NCBI GenBank assembly: GCA_001603005.1
Contig: LVAJ01000038.1
Coordinates: 1 to 60,483, forward strand
Direction of reading: 5' to 3'
Length of the DNA: 60,483 bases
Origin: Clostridiales bacterium Firm_04
GTDB lineage: Bacteria; Bacillota; Clostridia; Oscillospirales; Ruminococcaceae
Numbering within the stretch: the first letter of the stretch is position 1; each line of letters opens with the position of its first letter. Below, piece after piece: positions 15,152 to 24,373 of the stretch. The translations under genes were made by a program, and so were the position numbers. A model generated the notes under the pieces. The model saw nothing but the letters and a program-made list of their open reading frames with translations. It ran no database searches and had not been told where the DNA came from.

Positions 15152-17917
15152 TCAAACAGTCTCGCGGCGGATCTCCTCGATCAGATCGGTATGACGGCTG
15201 CGGCTGCAAAATCTGGTCATCAGCACGGACGCCGCTGTGATCACCGCCATGATCCCCAGCGTCAGCAGCCACGGGAACGCGATCTGCGCATTGCCGAAAT
15301 AGCTGACGATCATATGCCGCAGCAGCATGCACAGCACCGTGCAGAGCACCGCCGCGATCGCAAATCCCCTGACCAGCAGCATGATATTTTCCAGATCATG
15401 CATTTTGTTGAGCTGCTTTTCCGTCATGCCGATCGAACGCAGCACAGCAGTTTCTTTTGTGCGCTCTGCCGCCCTGCCCCTGACCGAGTTGTAAAGATTC
15501 AGCAGGCAGACCAGCGAGATCAGCGCCGTAAAGCAGTAAGCAAGGATCCGGACAATTTCCGTGAGCACCTGCTTGATCGTGGACGCCATGTCCATATTGG
15601 CGTACTCTGACAGATACAGCTCACCGCTGCTCATTTCGCAGAGATCAGACAGTTTCTCCACCAGCGTTTCGTCCTCTGCCGCAAACAGCACGACCGAGTA
15701 CGGCGTGCATGCGGTCTCCGCGTACAGCTTTTCCGCCGCTGCCTCATTGACAAAGAGCCAGATCGCATCCGGTGTCACCTTGAATCTGCCCTTGACGGCT
15801 GCATCATCCAGAAATCCGGCTGCTTTCAGCGGGATCTCCACAGGCTCCGCGGAAGCTGTCTCTTTCTTGCTGCCGATGATCGGAAGCTCGGCACCCTGCG
15901 CGATGTTGAGCGGATTCTGTACGGAAACATATTTGTAGCCCTTGCATTCCATGCCGAGTCTGTAATAATCCGTGGAAAATCCGCATTCGTTGTAGATCAG
16001 CGCTGCCGGCACCGATGCGTCATAGATCTCTGCACCGCAGTTCTTGCTGAGTTCTGCAAATTCCGCATCATCCACACCGACAAGATTGATGAACTCGCCC
16101 CAATCATCCCGATGCGCCTTCCATTCTGCCCAGTCCGCATCGGTATGACTGTCGAACTGCATGAACAGCTCTTTGTAGGCATCCCAATAGGATTCGCTGA
16201 CATATTTCACATCGACATGGTAATCAATGACGCTTTCCGTGATCTCTTTGCTGTCCGTCACGGTGCCTGCCTGTTCCATAACAGCCTTTGCATTTTCCAG
16301 AAACTCTGAATCGGTATTCGCAGCGATGCAGTAATCATAGCCGGTAAACGCGGGCACGACGCCGCCCTCTCCCGTCTTGATCTCCGCAATGGAAATGACC
16401 GCCTGCGCGCCGTAAAGCGTCACCATCGTCAGCACGGCAAACACGGCAATGCTGCGGATGATGCCCTTGGTCATATGTCTGCATCTGGAAGTGGAATGCT
16501 TTGCAAGCAGCAGCTCCGGCTTGCCCGCTTCGAGCAGCTTTCTGCCGGAACGGTAATGCTTTTTCGTCCCCTGCTCCATTGCGCCCTTTGCGCTCTCGAC
16601 CGGTACGATCCGGCTGACCTTGTATGCAGGGATCAGCGCGGAGATCAGGACAGTCAGCACACACATGACGATGATCGTGCAGATCTCCGGCACACCGACG
16701 GAAAGGGATGCAGGCACATCCTTCCGCATGCCGAACTGCACAACGGCAAGCATCGAATCAAAGCGCGGCTTGAGCAGCTTCATCGCGCCGGAAACGGTCA
16801 GCATACCGAGCAGAATGCCGATCGGCAGCGCGGGGAGCAGCAGCGCAAAGCTCTCATAATAAATGCTCTGACGCTTCTGTCTGCGCGTCGCACCGACAGA
16901 GGACAGCATGCCCAGATATTTCGTGCGCTCCGCAAAGGACATATTGAACACATTGTAGATCAGAATGACCGATGCCGCCATGATGAATGCGGTAAAGAAT
17001 ACCTCGATGAACACAATGACCGTATTGATGTTCGAGTCGCCGGTCATCGCAGAAAAAGCAAGCAGCAGCTCATTTGTCTCAAACTTCGTTTCACTTGCCG
17101 TGAATGCATTGACGCGATTCTCAAAATCCGCAATGCTGTTCAGCTTGTCAGTATCCAGACGGACAAGCGCATTGACATGACCGGTGCGCGGGGTATCCAG
17201 TCTGCTGAGCGCCGCATAGTTTGCACTGCCGCGCTTCTCGAACTTCGGGCTCTCCATAAAGCCCACAACCGTAAATTCCGCCGAAATGCCCGTATATACC
17301 CTGTCCTCGCGGTAGGTGTCGTTTTCCTGATAGGGCATGAAGCCGATCGGCACGGTGACAGTCTCATTATAATGCAGAACGATGTTGTCATACGGGAATG
17401 TGCTCTCGACACCCTCGGCGATACCGGTAATCGTGCGCTCAAAGAAATTGCCGCTGATCCTGTCGCCGATCCGGATATCTGCGCCGTCATCCAATACCGA
17501 TTTGCTGAGGATCAGCTCGCTGCTGTTCTCCGGCAGTCTGCCCTCGGAAACCGTGATATTGTTCATTGCAAAGCTCTCCGCCGAGTACGACTTGACGTCG
17601 ATGAACGGCGTGAGATCCGGCTTGCCCGACTGCGGAAAATCCATGTTCCAGAGCTGCTCCGAAAGCCCGCACTGCTCCGTTTCTTCCAGACTGCCGAGCT
17701 GTTTCGCTTCATCCGCGGTCAGATCATGCGCGATCAGATGCCAGCTGCCCTTGTCCAGCGATGCCACTCTGTCCAGATAATGCAGGACGGTCTGCTTGCC
17801 CACGAAAACGCAGGTCATCATGACAACCATGAGCACGATGCCCATGAATGCGATCGCCGTCCGGCGGCGATTGCGCTTCATATACTGTTTTGTGACGCTG
17901 AAAATGATATTGTTCAT
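15152..17917 (-). CDS. ABC transporter permease, FtsX type
   Basis: A 921-residue permease with two FtsX-like units. One N-terminal membrane helix (about 18-40) is followed by an external domain of roughly 240 residues; then come three or four helices (about 300-450), another helix near 490-510, a second external domain (about 515-780) and three more helices to the end. The cytoplasmic motif with SSVGATRRQKRQ and RSIGMTEKQL marks each unit. The family (MacB/LolC/VexAB-like) works mechanically on substrates outside the membrane, often in peptide-antibiotic resistance or lipoprotein handling. It lies 18 bases downstream of its ATPase gene. Confidence 0.85.
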   Translation of the reverse strand: MNNIIFSVTKQYMKRNRRRTAIAFMGIVLMVVMMTCVFVGKQTVLHYLDRVASLDKGSWHLIAHDLTADEAKQLGSLEETEQCGLSEQLWNMDFPQSGKPDLTPFIDVKSYSAESFAMNNITVSEGRLPENSSELILSKSVLDDGADIRIGDRISGNFFERTITGIAEGVESTFPYDNIVLHYNETVTVPIGFMPYQENDTYREDRVYTGISAEFTVVGFMESPKFEKRGSANYAALSRLDTPRTGHVNALVRLDTDKLNSIADFENRVNAFTASETKFETNELLLAFSAMTGDSNINTVIVFIEVFFTAFIMAASVILIYNVFNMSFAERTKYLGMLSSVGATRRQKRQSIYYESFALLLPALPIGILLGMLTVSGAMKLLKPRFDSMLAVVQFGMRKDVPASLSVGVPEICTIIVMCVLTVLISALIPAYKVSRIVPVESAKGAMEQGTKKHYRSGRKLLEAGKPELLLAKHSTSRCRHMTKGIIRSIAVFAVLTMVTLYGAQAVISIAEIKTGEGGVVPAFTGYDYCIAANTDSEFLENAKAVMEQAGTVTDSKEITESVIDYHVDVKYVSESYWDAYKELFMQFDSHTDADWAEWKAHRDDWGEFINLVGVDDAEFAELSKNCGAEIYDASVPAALIYNECGFSTDYYRLGMECKGYKYVSVQNPLNIAQGAELPIIGSKKETASAEPVEIPLKAAGFLDDAAVKGRFKVTPDAIWLFVNEAAAEKLYAETACTPYSVVLFAAEDETLVEKLSDLCEMSSGELYLSEYANMDMASTIKQVLTEIVRILAYCFTALISLVCLLNLYNSVRGRAAERTKETAVLRSIGMTEKQLNKMHDLENIMLLVRGFAIAAVLCTVLCMLLRHMIVSYFGNAQIAFPWLLTLGIMAVITAASVLMTRFCSRSRHTDLIEEIRRETV

Positions 17918-17935
17918 TGCTGCGCTCCGTTTCCG

Positions 17936-18625
17936 TTAAAATTTCGTGCGGACGGTCTCATTCCGGACCAGTCTGCCGTCCTCTAAGAAGAATACGCGGT
18001 CAGCCTGCATCGCAAGGCGCTCATCATGCGTGATCAGGATCAAGGTCTGCTTTCTGCTGCGGTTGGATTCTTTCAGCAGCTCTGTGATCTCGTCGCCGGT
18101 CCTGCGGTCAAGGTTGCCGGTCGGTTCATCCGCCAGCAGGATCGCCGGTCTGCTGTAAAGCGCCCGCCCGATCGAGACACGCTGCTGCTGTCCGCCGGAA
18201 AGCTGACTCGGCAGATTGTCGCGCCGGTCAGTCAGTCCGAGATGCTCGACGATGCTGTCAAGGCGTTCCCTGTCCAGCTTTCTGCCGTCCAGCAGATGCG
18301 GCAGCGCAATGTTTTCATCGACATTCAGCACCGGCATCAGATTGTAAAACTGATACACCAGCCCGATCTGCCGCCGTCTGAATACCGCAAGCTTGTCCTC
18401 GCCGAGCGAACAAATATCCGTGCCGTCGATATACACCTTGCCGGAAGTCGGCTGATCGACGCCGCCGAGAATATGCAGCAGCGTGGACTTGCCGCTGCCC
18501 GACGGACCGATCACCGAGACAAACTCGCCCTTTTCAACAGAAAAAGAAACGCCGTCCAGCGCTCTGACTTTTGTTTCGCCTGTGCCGTATTCTTTCACCA
18601 GATTTTCTACCTTTAAGATCTCCAT
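17936..18625 (-). CDS. ABC transporter ATPase (MacB/LolD/BceA type)
   Basis: A 229-residue ATPase with Walker A GPSGSGKST, signature LSGGQQQRVSIGRAL, Walker B ILLADEPTGNLD and switch His in LITHDE, the standard form of the MacB/LolD/BceA subfamily. It energises the FtsX-type permease encoded next. The promoter has a good TATAAT (18658-18663 on the minus strand) but no recognisable -35, which fits activation by a regulator. A BceR-like box lies about 53 bases upstream of the start site. Confidence 0.92.
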   Translation of the reverse strand: MEILKVENLVKEYGTGETKVRALDGVSFSVEKGEFVSVIGPSGSGKSTLLHILGGVDQPTSGKVYIDGTDICSLGEDKLAVFRRRQIGLVYQFYNLMPVLNVDENIALPHLLDGRKLDRERLDSIVEHLGLTDRRDNLPSQLSGGQQQRVSIGRALYSRPAILLADEPTGNLDRRTGDEITELLKESNRSRKQTLILITHDERLAMQADRVFFLEDGRLVRNETVRTKF

Positions 18626-18657
18626 GATATGGACCTCCGTTTCATGTTGTTGTCTCC

Positions 18658-18711
18658 ATTATAAACCGGCAGAATGACTTTCCGGTGAATTTGAATGTGA
18701 CAGTTTTGTCA
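18658..18711 (-). promoter_or_regulatory. Activator-dependent promoter with a BceR-like box
   Basis: TATAAT is at 18658-18663 (minus strand), with no -35 match at 17 bases. The inverted repeat TGACA-N4-TGTCA is at 18698-18711. The BceR family consensus as I recall it is TNACA-N4-TGTNA, which this fits. The box would lie near -53. Confidence 0.5.
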
Positions 18712-18871
18712 TTTTCGGGAGCGCACGCCGGATGCGGCGCAGTCTTTGCAGAACGGGCGAATTTTCGGGATCTGCCGACCGCTTTCCGCGGTATTTTCGG
18801 CTTTTGCACACCAAATCTGCGCCGGATCCTGCCCAAAAAGCAAAAGATCATGAAAAAAAGCCGTTTTCCCC

Positions 18872-18900
18872 TTGACAAACGGCGAGTTATGTTATATAAT
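18872..18900 (+). promoter_or_regulatory. Consensus promoter of the HU gene
   Basis: TTGACA (18872-18877), 17 bases, TATAAT (18895-18900): both hexamers are perfect, as expected for an abundant protein. The gap 18626-18955 otherwise holds only the ABC promoter region. Confidence 0.9.
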
Positions 18901-18955
18901 AAGTTCAATGCAAACCCATAAACCCGAAAAACCTAAAAAAACGGAGGAATTAACA

Positions 18956-19267
18956 ATGAATAAGGCTGAACTGATCGAAGCGATCGCAAACGAGACCGGC
19001 ATTTCCAAGAAGGATGTCGATGCTGCACTGAAATCTTTTGTCAACGTTGTTTCTGACACGCTGCAGAAGAAGGACAAGGTTCAGCTCATCGGCTTCGGTA
19101 CCTTCGAGACCGCTGAGAGAGCTGCAAGAACCGGCCGTAACCCTGCAAACGGTGAGACGATCAAGATCGCTGCTTCCACGCTCGTCAAGTTCAAGGCTGG
19201 CGCTGCACTGAAGGAAAAGGTCAACACCAAGCCCGCAAAGGCTGCGAAGAAGTCCAAGAAAAAGTAA
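18956..19267 (+). CDS. hup: HU-family DNA-binding protein
   Basis: A 103-residue histone-like protein. The first 90 residues match HU throughout: N-terminal MNKAELIEAIANETGISKKDVDAAL, here named for position only, GFGTFE, and the DNA-binding arm RTGRNPANGETI. The C-terminal extension is Lys/Ala-rich (KPAKAAKKSKKK), as in several clostridial HUs. GGAGG lies eight bases before ATG 18956; upstream in-frame residues lie over the promoter. It bends and compacts DNA as a dimer. Monocistronic. Confidence 0.95.
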   Translation: MNKAELIEAIANETGISKKDVDAALKSFVNVVSDTLQKKDKVQLIGFGTFETAERAARTGRNPANGETIKIAASTLVKFKAGAALKEKVNTKPAKAAKKSKKK

Positions 19268-19282
19268 TCAACCGAAAAGCAG

Positions 19283-19310
19283 AAACCGGTACGCCGAAAC
19301 GTACCGGTTT
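19283..19310 (+). terminator. Terminator of the HU gene
   Basis: AAACCGGTACG pairs with CGTACCGGTTT around a 6-nt loop, followed by TCTT. Confidence 0.85.
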
Positions 19311-19340
19311 TCTTGTATCATCCCGATCAGATCAAAACAG

Positions 19341-19375
19341 AACCGGCTGACTGTTTCAAATGCGGTCAGCCGGTT
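19341..19375 (-). terminator. Terminator of the LRR-transglutaminase gene
   Basis: AACCGGCTGAC pairs with GTCAGCCGGTT; on the minus strand it runs into CTGTTTTG. It lies 14 bases past the stop codon. Confidence 0.8.
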
Positions 19376-19388
19376 TTCTGTTAAGCGG

Positions 19389-21305
19389 TCAGACGACCGT
19401 CAGCGTGACAGGGTTGGAATAGATATAGTATCCGTCCTGATTCCAGACATAGCACATATACTGATTGCCGTTTGTATATGCATTTGCCGAAATGTGCAGC
19501 GTCGGTTCGATCGAATCCGCGCATTCCATGATCTCCCAGCGGCCGGCGCTCTGATTATACATGTACCACTGATAGGTCAGATTGTCACCGAACATCGTGA
19601 TCTTAAATTCTGCGGTCTCGCCGTTTGCAGCCGTGACGCTCTGCGGTGCCATCGTGTTGAGGTAATCCCAGTAGCCCATGTGCAGCGCATGGAGATTGTA
19701 AAGCACCTCGTCCATTCTGTCATTGATCTCCACAGTTGTTTTGCCGACGCCGTAAGCAAACTGCAGGAAGCCCTGATATGCATTCAGATCATCTGCAAAG
19801 TCGTGATTGAAGAACTTTCCGTCCAGATCGAAGTCATAGTCGAGGATGCCGTCATGATTCTCGTCCAGAAAAGACTGCACGCAGGAAGTCAGCTTATCCG
19901 CAGAATAATCGGTATATCTTCTGAGCAGCTCGTGTTCATCTGTACTATACCGATCAAATGCGCGTCCATCATAGCCTTCGCCATGCAGCGCCTTCATATC
20001 CTCATCACATTTGAGGAAATATTTGTAATTCGTAGAATAGATGTTTCCGTAAGTATTATCTTCAATCGGATGCAGCACAGGATTTTCCGCTGACCATGTC
20101 AAGATGACCGGATCATCCCATGTCACATCGACCTGATAGTATTCGCCGTCAATATTCACCAGATTCCACTCGTGATCATTCGTGTAAAGCATATAGGATT
20201 CGATCCCCGCTTCTGCAAGCAGCATGGTGTAAGCCTTGGAATAGCCCTCGCAAACGGATTCGCCGATCCCCTCGCCGCGCTCATTCAGCGCATAGCTGAG
20301 GAACACCGAAGAAGCAACGTGATTTTCGTAATCGCCGAGCCACTCGCCGTTCTCATTATCCTCATATTCGCAATGCCGGATGATCCAGTCATGCAGACGG
20401 CGTGCTTTCAGCGCGGGTGTCATCCAGTCATCCGTCTCCGTCTGCACAATGTAGGTGCAAAGCTCGGAACAGTATGTTTCGACAAATCCGATATTGAGGC
20501 TTCTGCAGAAGAGATTCCGGATCGCAGTTTCCGCGGCAGGATTGATCACAGGATATGAAATGCCGTTGCTGTCTGCTGCATGCTGCAAAACCGGTTCGCC
20601 GTTGATTTTCTGGATCGGGCAATCATGGATCGGAAGCATACCGTTGTGTTCGGAACGAACATTGTCGTTGAGCATAATATCTTCCAGACTTGTACAGCCA
20701 TAAATACAGTAATGCCCCAATACGGCAGCACCGTGAAACTCCAGTGTGGTCAACGATGTGCAGCCGTTAAATGCCCATGCACTGACATAAGGGATATCAT
20801 CCAGCATCTTTGCTTCAGTCATCGCAGTACAGCCGTTAAAGGTGCTGGGACCAATTTTCGTTTTTCCCTGAATCTCAGCAGCTGTCAGTTGTCTGCATCT
20901 TACGAAAGCGAATTTTACGAGTTCCTTTACGTTCGGCGGAATGATCACGGACTCTAATGAAGAAGCCTCAAATGCGCTTTCATCAATTATTTCAACTGTA
21001 TCCGAAATCGTTACGGCAGTGATCGGTTTATTCATAAATGCTTCTTTTCCGATGACCTTGACCGGATAGCCGTCAATCGCAGACGGGATCACAACCGCAG
21101 TGGAAGAACCGCTGTATCCCGTGATCGTCACGGCTTGATTCTCCGCATCAACTGTGTAATAGAATCCGTCCGCAGTCGGACCGAGATCGCCCTCTGCTGC
21201 AAAAGCCGTCAGGCAGGGCGACGCCTGCATAATCGCGGGAACTGCTGCGGCGGAAATGCCGGTCACTGCTGCCATCAGCAGCGAGAGCATTCTTTTGTGT
21301 TTCAT
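19389..21305 (-). CDS. Secreted BspA-like LRR and transglutaminase-like protein
   Basis: A 638-residue secreted protein. Signal peptide about 1-37 (AFA-AEG cleavage), then BspA-type leucine-rich repeats (about 45-250, units such as IGKEAF and CTSLTTLEF). Next is a transglutaminase-core domain (about 285-440) with the expected triad: Cys in ESVCEGYSKAY, His in DHEWNLV, Asp in VDVTWDD. An Ig-like domain closes the protein (about 555-638). There is no dockerin or LPXTG. It may crosslink or cleave surface proteins. It has its own promoter with three 21-bp-spaced direct repeats upstream. Confidence 0.83.
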   Translation of the reverse strand: MKHKRMLSLLMAAVTGISAAAVPAIMQASPCLTAFAAEGDLGPTADGFYYTVDAENQAVTITGYSGSSTAVVIPSAIDGYPVKVIGKEAFMNKPITAVTISDTVEIIDESAFEASSLESVIIPPNVKELVKFAFVRCRQLTAAEIQGKTKIGPSTFNGCTAMTEAKMLDDIPYVSAWAFNGCTSLTTLEFHGAAVLGHYCIYGCTSLEDIMLNDNVRSEHNGMLPIHDCPIQKINGEPVLQHAADSNGISYPVINPAAETAIRNLFCRSLNIGFVETYCSELCTYIVQTETDDWMTPALKARRLHDWIIRHCEYEDNENGEWLGDYENHVASSVFLSYALNERGEGIGESVCEGYSKAYTMLLAEAGIESYMLYTNDHEWNLVNIDGEYYQVDVTWDDPVILTWSAENPVLHPIEDNTYGNIYSTNYKYFLKCDEDMKALHGEGYDGRAFDRYSTDEHELLRRYTDYSADKLTSCVQSFLDENHDGILDYDFDLDGKFFNHDFADDLNAYQGFLQFAYGVGKTTVEINDRMDEVLYNLHALHMGYWDYLNTMAPQSVTAANGETAEFKITMFGDNLTYQWYMYNQSAGRWEIMECADSIEPTLHISANAYTNGNQYMCYVWNQDGYYIYSNPVTLTVV

Positions 21306-21392
21306 CTGATTATCCTCCTGTATGATGCTGTATGTTTTTGTGATTGTTCCGTCAGTTCATCGTGTGCGCACCGCAATCAACTGATTGGACTT

Positions 21393-21422
21393 ATTATATA
21401 ATGATATTGCTCCAAAAGTCAA
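21393..21422 (-). promoter_or_regulatory. Promoter of the LRR-transglutaminase gene
   Basis: On the minus strand TTGACT (21417-21422), 18 bases, TATAAT (21393-21398). The leader is about 80 bases. Confidence 0.7.
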
Positions 21423-21432
21423 CCGATTTCCC

Positions 21433-21484
21433 GTAAGTTGCAAAAAAACGGGGGTAAGCTGCATTTTTTCGGGGGTAAGTTGCA
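21433..21484. promoter_or_regulatory. Three direct repeats spaced exactly 21 bp
   Basis: GTAAGTTGCA, GTAAGCTGCA and GTAAGTTGCA begin at 21433, 21454 and 21475, two helical turns apart, immediately upstream of the -35 of the LRR-transglutaminase promoter. LytTR-type regulators bind direct repeats with this spacing, but the repeat itself does not match a consensus I know. Confidence 0.5.
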
Positions 21485-21519
21485 TGCAGGCGGAAAATGT
21501 GAAGTGCTGAACAAAACAG

Positions 21520-21559
21520 AAAAGCCCTGAGAAATGCTGCTGCAGCTCTCAGGGCTTTT
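21520..21559 (-). terminator. Terminator of the redox operon
   Basis: AAAAGCCCTGAG pairs with CTCAGGGCTTTT around a 16-base loop, about 75 bases past the FMN reductase stop codon. It can act on both strands. Confidence 0.75.
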
Positions 21560-21634
21560 ATGAGATTCATGTTTCCGGCAGGGATGCGCGGGCAGCGGTA
21601 TGCTGCGGATTTCCTGCGCAGAAGATCGCCGCCG

Positions 21635-22168
21635 TCATAATGATCTGCCGAGTTGATATGCCTGTTCGGGATATTCACTCGAACGTGTCATCGACGGACT
21701 TCCGCAGCCGTATCCAAGCACCATACCCATATCCGCAAAACGGATGTAACGCACCAGCGTTTTGTAGTGCGCGGTCAGGGCATCAAATGTCCAGTCATCG
21801 GCATTCCATGCAACCGTCAGCAGTGCCGATTTCAGATGTCTGCGGTTCAGGCTGCTGTTGTAGGCGCAGAAACGGTCCACCACCGTTTTGAGCTGCGCGC
21901 TCATTCCGTAGTAATAAAGCGGCGTCGCAAACACCACCATATCGCAGGAAAGCAGCGCTTTTCTGATACGCTCATTGTCATCACGCTGCACACAGTCGCC
22001 CTCGTATCCGCAGGCAACACAGCCCGTACATGGGCGGATCTCTGCGTGACAGACATCTATCACTTCGACATGGTGTCCGCTTTCTTCTGCGCCCTTTTTG
22101 AAGCTGTCCGCAAGAATGCTTGTCGAACCTTTCCGGTTGGGACTTCCCATCAGGATCACGATTTTCAT
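21635..22168 (-). CDS. NADPH-dependent FMN reductase / iron-sulfur flavoprotein-like
   Basis: A 177-residue flavodoxin-fold protein with the FMN-phosphate loop GSPNRKGST (about residues 8-16) and a CTGCVACGYEGDC cysteine cluster (about 47-59), typical of the NAD(P)H-dependent FMN reductase/iron-sulfur flavoprotein family. It transfers electrons from NAD(P)H to a flavin or small substrate. ATG 22168 has GAGG six bases upstream and is 8 bases past the stop of the fusion gene. Last gene of the redox operon. The two Cys pairs could hold a cluster or simply be redox-active. Confidence 0.83.
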   Translation of the reverse strand: MKIVILMGSPNRKGSTSILADSFKKGAEESGHHVEVIDVCHAEIRPCTGCVACGYEGDCVQRDDNERIRKALLSCDMVVFATPLYYYGMSAQLKTVVDRFCAYNSSLNRRHLKSALLTVAWNADDWTFDALTAHYKTLVRYIRFADMGMVLGYGCGSPSMTRSSEYPEQAYQLGRSL

Positions 22169-22176
22169 TTTGCACC

Positions 22177-24357
22177 TCACTTTTCATCAATGCCGTTTTT
22201 GTCGAGCCATTCAGATATATCATCATCCAAAGTGCTGCCGCCGGAGTAATGCACCGACAGCCCCTCGCCTATGACGGAATCCGGTGCGAGCTTTGCGATC
22301 GCGGTCAGGCTTTGCCCGAAGCGTCCGCCGCCGTGTGAGCAGAACGGAATGATCGTCTTTCCGGAAAAGTCATAGCTTTCAAGGAATGTTGCGATCGGCA
22401 TCGGGATCGAAGCCCACCAGTTCGGATAGCCCAGCAGGATCATGTCATACTGCTCCATATTGTCTATATGCTCGTTCAGCTCGGGACGAGCCTGCCTGTG
22501 CTGATCCTCCTGCGCCTCCATAAGAACTGTGTTGTAGTCCGCGGAATAAGGCTTTACGGGAGTCAGTTCAACAATATCCGCATCAATTCTGCTGTGAATA
22601 TTATTTGCGATATCTCTTGTATTGCCGCTCCATGAGAAATATGCGATCAGGATTTTTCCGCCCTTTTCCGGCTTTGCATGTTCCTTCGCGGTCAGCGTTC
22701 CGGCAGGCGCATTGTCAGCATTTCTCACAAGCCTGACGCCGAGATTATAGCTTTTCATATCCGCCTGTCCTGCGGCGCGATATGCGCTTCGCATATTCTT
22801 TGCAAAGTCATTCCAGCCGCCGCCGCGGTAAATATGCCGTGTGCCGTTTTCCGCACCTGTCGGATCGACAGTCTGTGAAGGATCATATTCGCCGTAATAA
22901 TCCCAGCACCATTCATTGACGTTTCCGTGACAATCATACAAGCCCCACGCATTCGGCGCAAAGCTGCCGACCTTGACCGTTGTCTGCCGATATTCTCCCG
23001 GACGGGCTTCCAGCACCTCGTTATCGAAATAGTTTTCCTCGATCTCGTAAGGATAATGCCCGTAGAAATTCGCATCATCGGCACTGAGAGAATGCGCGGT
23101 ATTGAAAGACGTCTGCGTTCCTGCACGGCAGGCATACTCCCACTCTGCTTCGGTAGGCAGACGGTAGCCGTTCGCAGATCTGTCCCACGTCACTTCGCCG
23201 TCAGAGACCGTATATGCAGGTGTCAGCCCTGCCGCATTGCTCTTGGCATTGGCATACTGCACCGCATCAAGCCATGAGATGGTATCAACAGGCAGATCAT
23301 CACCGTCAAAGGTGCTTGGATCACTGCCCATAAGCGCTTCATAGTCAGACTGCTTTGTTTCGTAAGCGTCGATATAGAATGCGGAAAGCGTGACCGCATG
23401 CAGCATTTCATCATCAATCCGCCAGTTTTCCGAATCGGGACTGCCCATTTGAAAGCTGCCGCCCGCGATCCGGATAAACCCGTCATTGACCGCTGCCGGA
23501 ACGGTCGTACTGCTCTGTAATGCTGAAACCGGTTCCGTTGGATTTGCAGTCGTCTGTATGCCGGATTGAACGGCCGTATTCTGCGCGGTCTGCCAGCCTG
23601 TATTCCCCAAGCTGCTTTCAGTGCTGTCGGCTTTCAGTGCGAGATGCAGCACGATCCCGATGATGACTGCGGCAGCAAGCCATACTGCCGGCTTTCCTGA
23701 ATACCGCTTCTTCTTGTTCTTCTGCGTGATCTCAGACAGCACATACCCGATCAGCACAAAAAACAGCAGCATCGCAAGATTTTGCAGGAGAATGCGCCAT
23801 TTCGCCGCGGTATAGTCAAGAAATGCAAAATGCGTTCTGAACGTGATATAGTTCACGATCCCGCTTTTCAAAAACAGCCGCAGTCCCGCGCCCGAAACAC
23901 CTGTGAGGATCACCTTGAACGCTGTTTTGCCTTTGTCCGGCAGCTTTGCGGTCATGGCTTTCATGTGCAGACCGATATGAATACCCATAAGGATGAATGA
24001 CCAATAAGACATCGCAAGGTGCAAAGTGCGGGCGGTCATCACGTTTATCAGCCCATACATAAACGGAACTGCATGCCCGCTCATGGACATTCCGCTGAGT
24101 GCTGTCAGCGCGATCGCCGCCAGCATAAGAGTGTTCACAGCCGTCATTGCGATCCGATAGGGCGTATATTTCCCCTTGAAAATAGACTGATACCATTTGC
24201 GGTTAAGGATATGGTGCAGCACAAGCGTCACCGTCATGCCGATGCCGAGCCATTCGTGCAGCACATCGCCTGTCACCTGAAATGCCATAAGGAACAGCAA
24301 AAGGACTGTCAGCACCACATCGACGATCCTTTTGATGATACCGTTCTTCGTCTGCAT
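22177..24357 (-). CDS. DUF4405 / FGE-sulfatase / flavodoxin three-domain fusion
   Basis: A 726-residue protein with three parts. Residues 1-260: at least five membrane helices with paired histidines (LHHIL, LHLAM, GIHIGLH), like the DUF4405 haem-b membrane family. Residues about 300-560: a formylglycine-generating-enzyme fold (FIRIAGGSFQMGS, YRLPTEAEWEYACRAG, GNVNEWCWDYYG, GVRLVRN). Residues about 570-726: a flavodoxin (ILIAYFSWSGNTRDIAN, LLGYPNWWASIPMP). The FGE part sits just after a membrane anchor and linker, so it is probably outside the cell. Whether it oxidises Cys, binds copper, or is a binding module is unknown. It is part of the redox operon. Confidence 0.8.
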   Translation of the reverse strand: MQTKNGIIKRIVDVVLTVLLLFLMAFQVTGDVLHEWLGIGMTVTLVLHHILNRKWYQSIFKGKYTPYRIAMTAVNTLMLAAIALTALSGMSMSGHAVPFMYGLINVMTARTLHLAMSYWSFILMGIHIGLHMKAMTAKLPDKGKTAFKVILTGVSGAGLRLFLKSGIVNYITFRTHFAFLDYTAAKWRILLQNLAMLLFFVLIGYVLSEITQKNKKKRYSGKPAVWLAAAVIIGIVLHLALKADSTESSLGNTGWQTAQNTAVQSGIQTTANPTEPVSALQSSTTVPAAVNDGFIRIAGGSFQMGSPDSENWRIDDEMLHAVTLSAFYIDAYETKQSDYEALMGSDPSTFDGDDLPVDTISWLDAVQYANAKSNAAGLTPAYTVSDGEVTWDRSANGYRLPTEAEWEYACRAGTQTSFNTAHSLSADDANFYGHYPYEIEENYFDNEVLEARPGEYRQTTVKVGSFAPNAWGLYDCHGNVNEWCWDYYGEYDPSQTVDPTGAENGTRHIYRGGGWNDFAKNMRSAYRAAGQADMKSYNLGVRLVRNADNAPAGTLTAKEHAKPEKGGKILIAYFSWSGNTRDIANNIHSRIDADIVELTPVKPYSADYNTVLMEAQEDQHRQARPELNEHIDNMEQYDMILLGYPNWWASIPMPIATFLESYDFSGKTIIPFCSHGGGRFGQSLTAIAKLAPDSVIGEGLSVHYSGGSTLDDDISEWLDKNGIDEK

Positions 24358-24373
24358 AACAGTCCCTCCCTGT

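Noticed and set aside
16475..17986. 503-codon plus-strand frame opposite the permease gene
   Set aside because: Shadow of the FtsX-type permease; no plausible domains.
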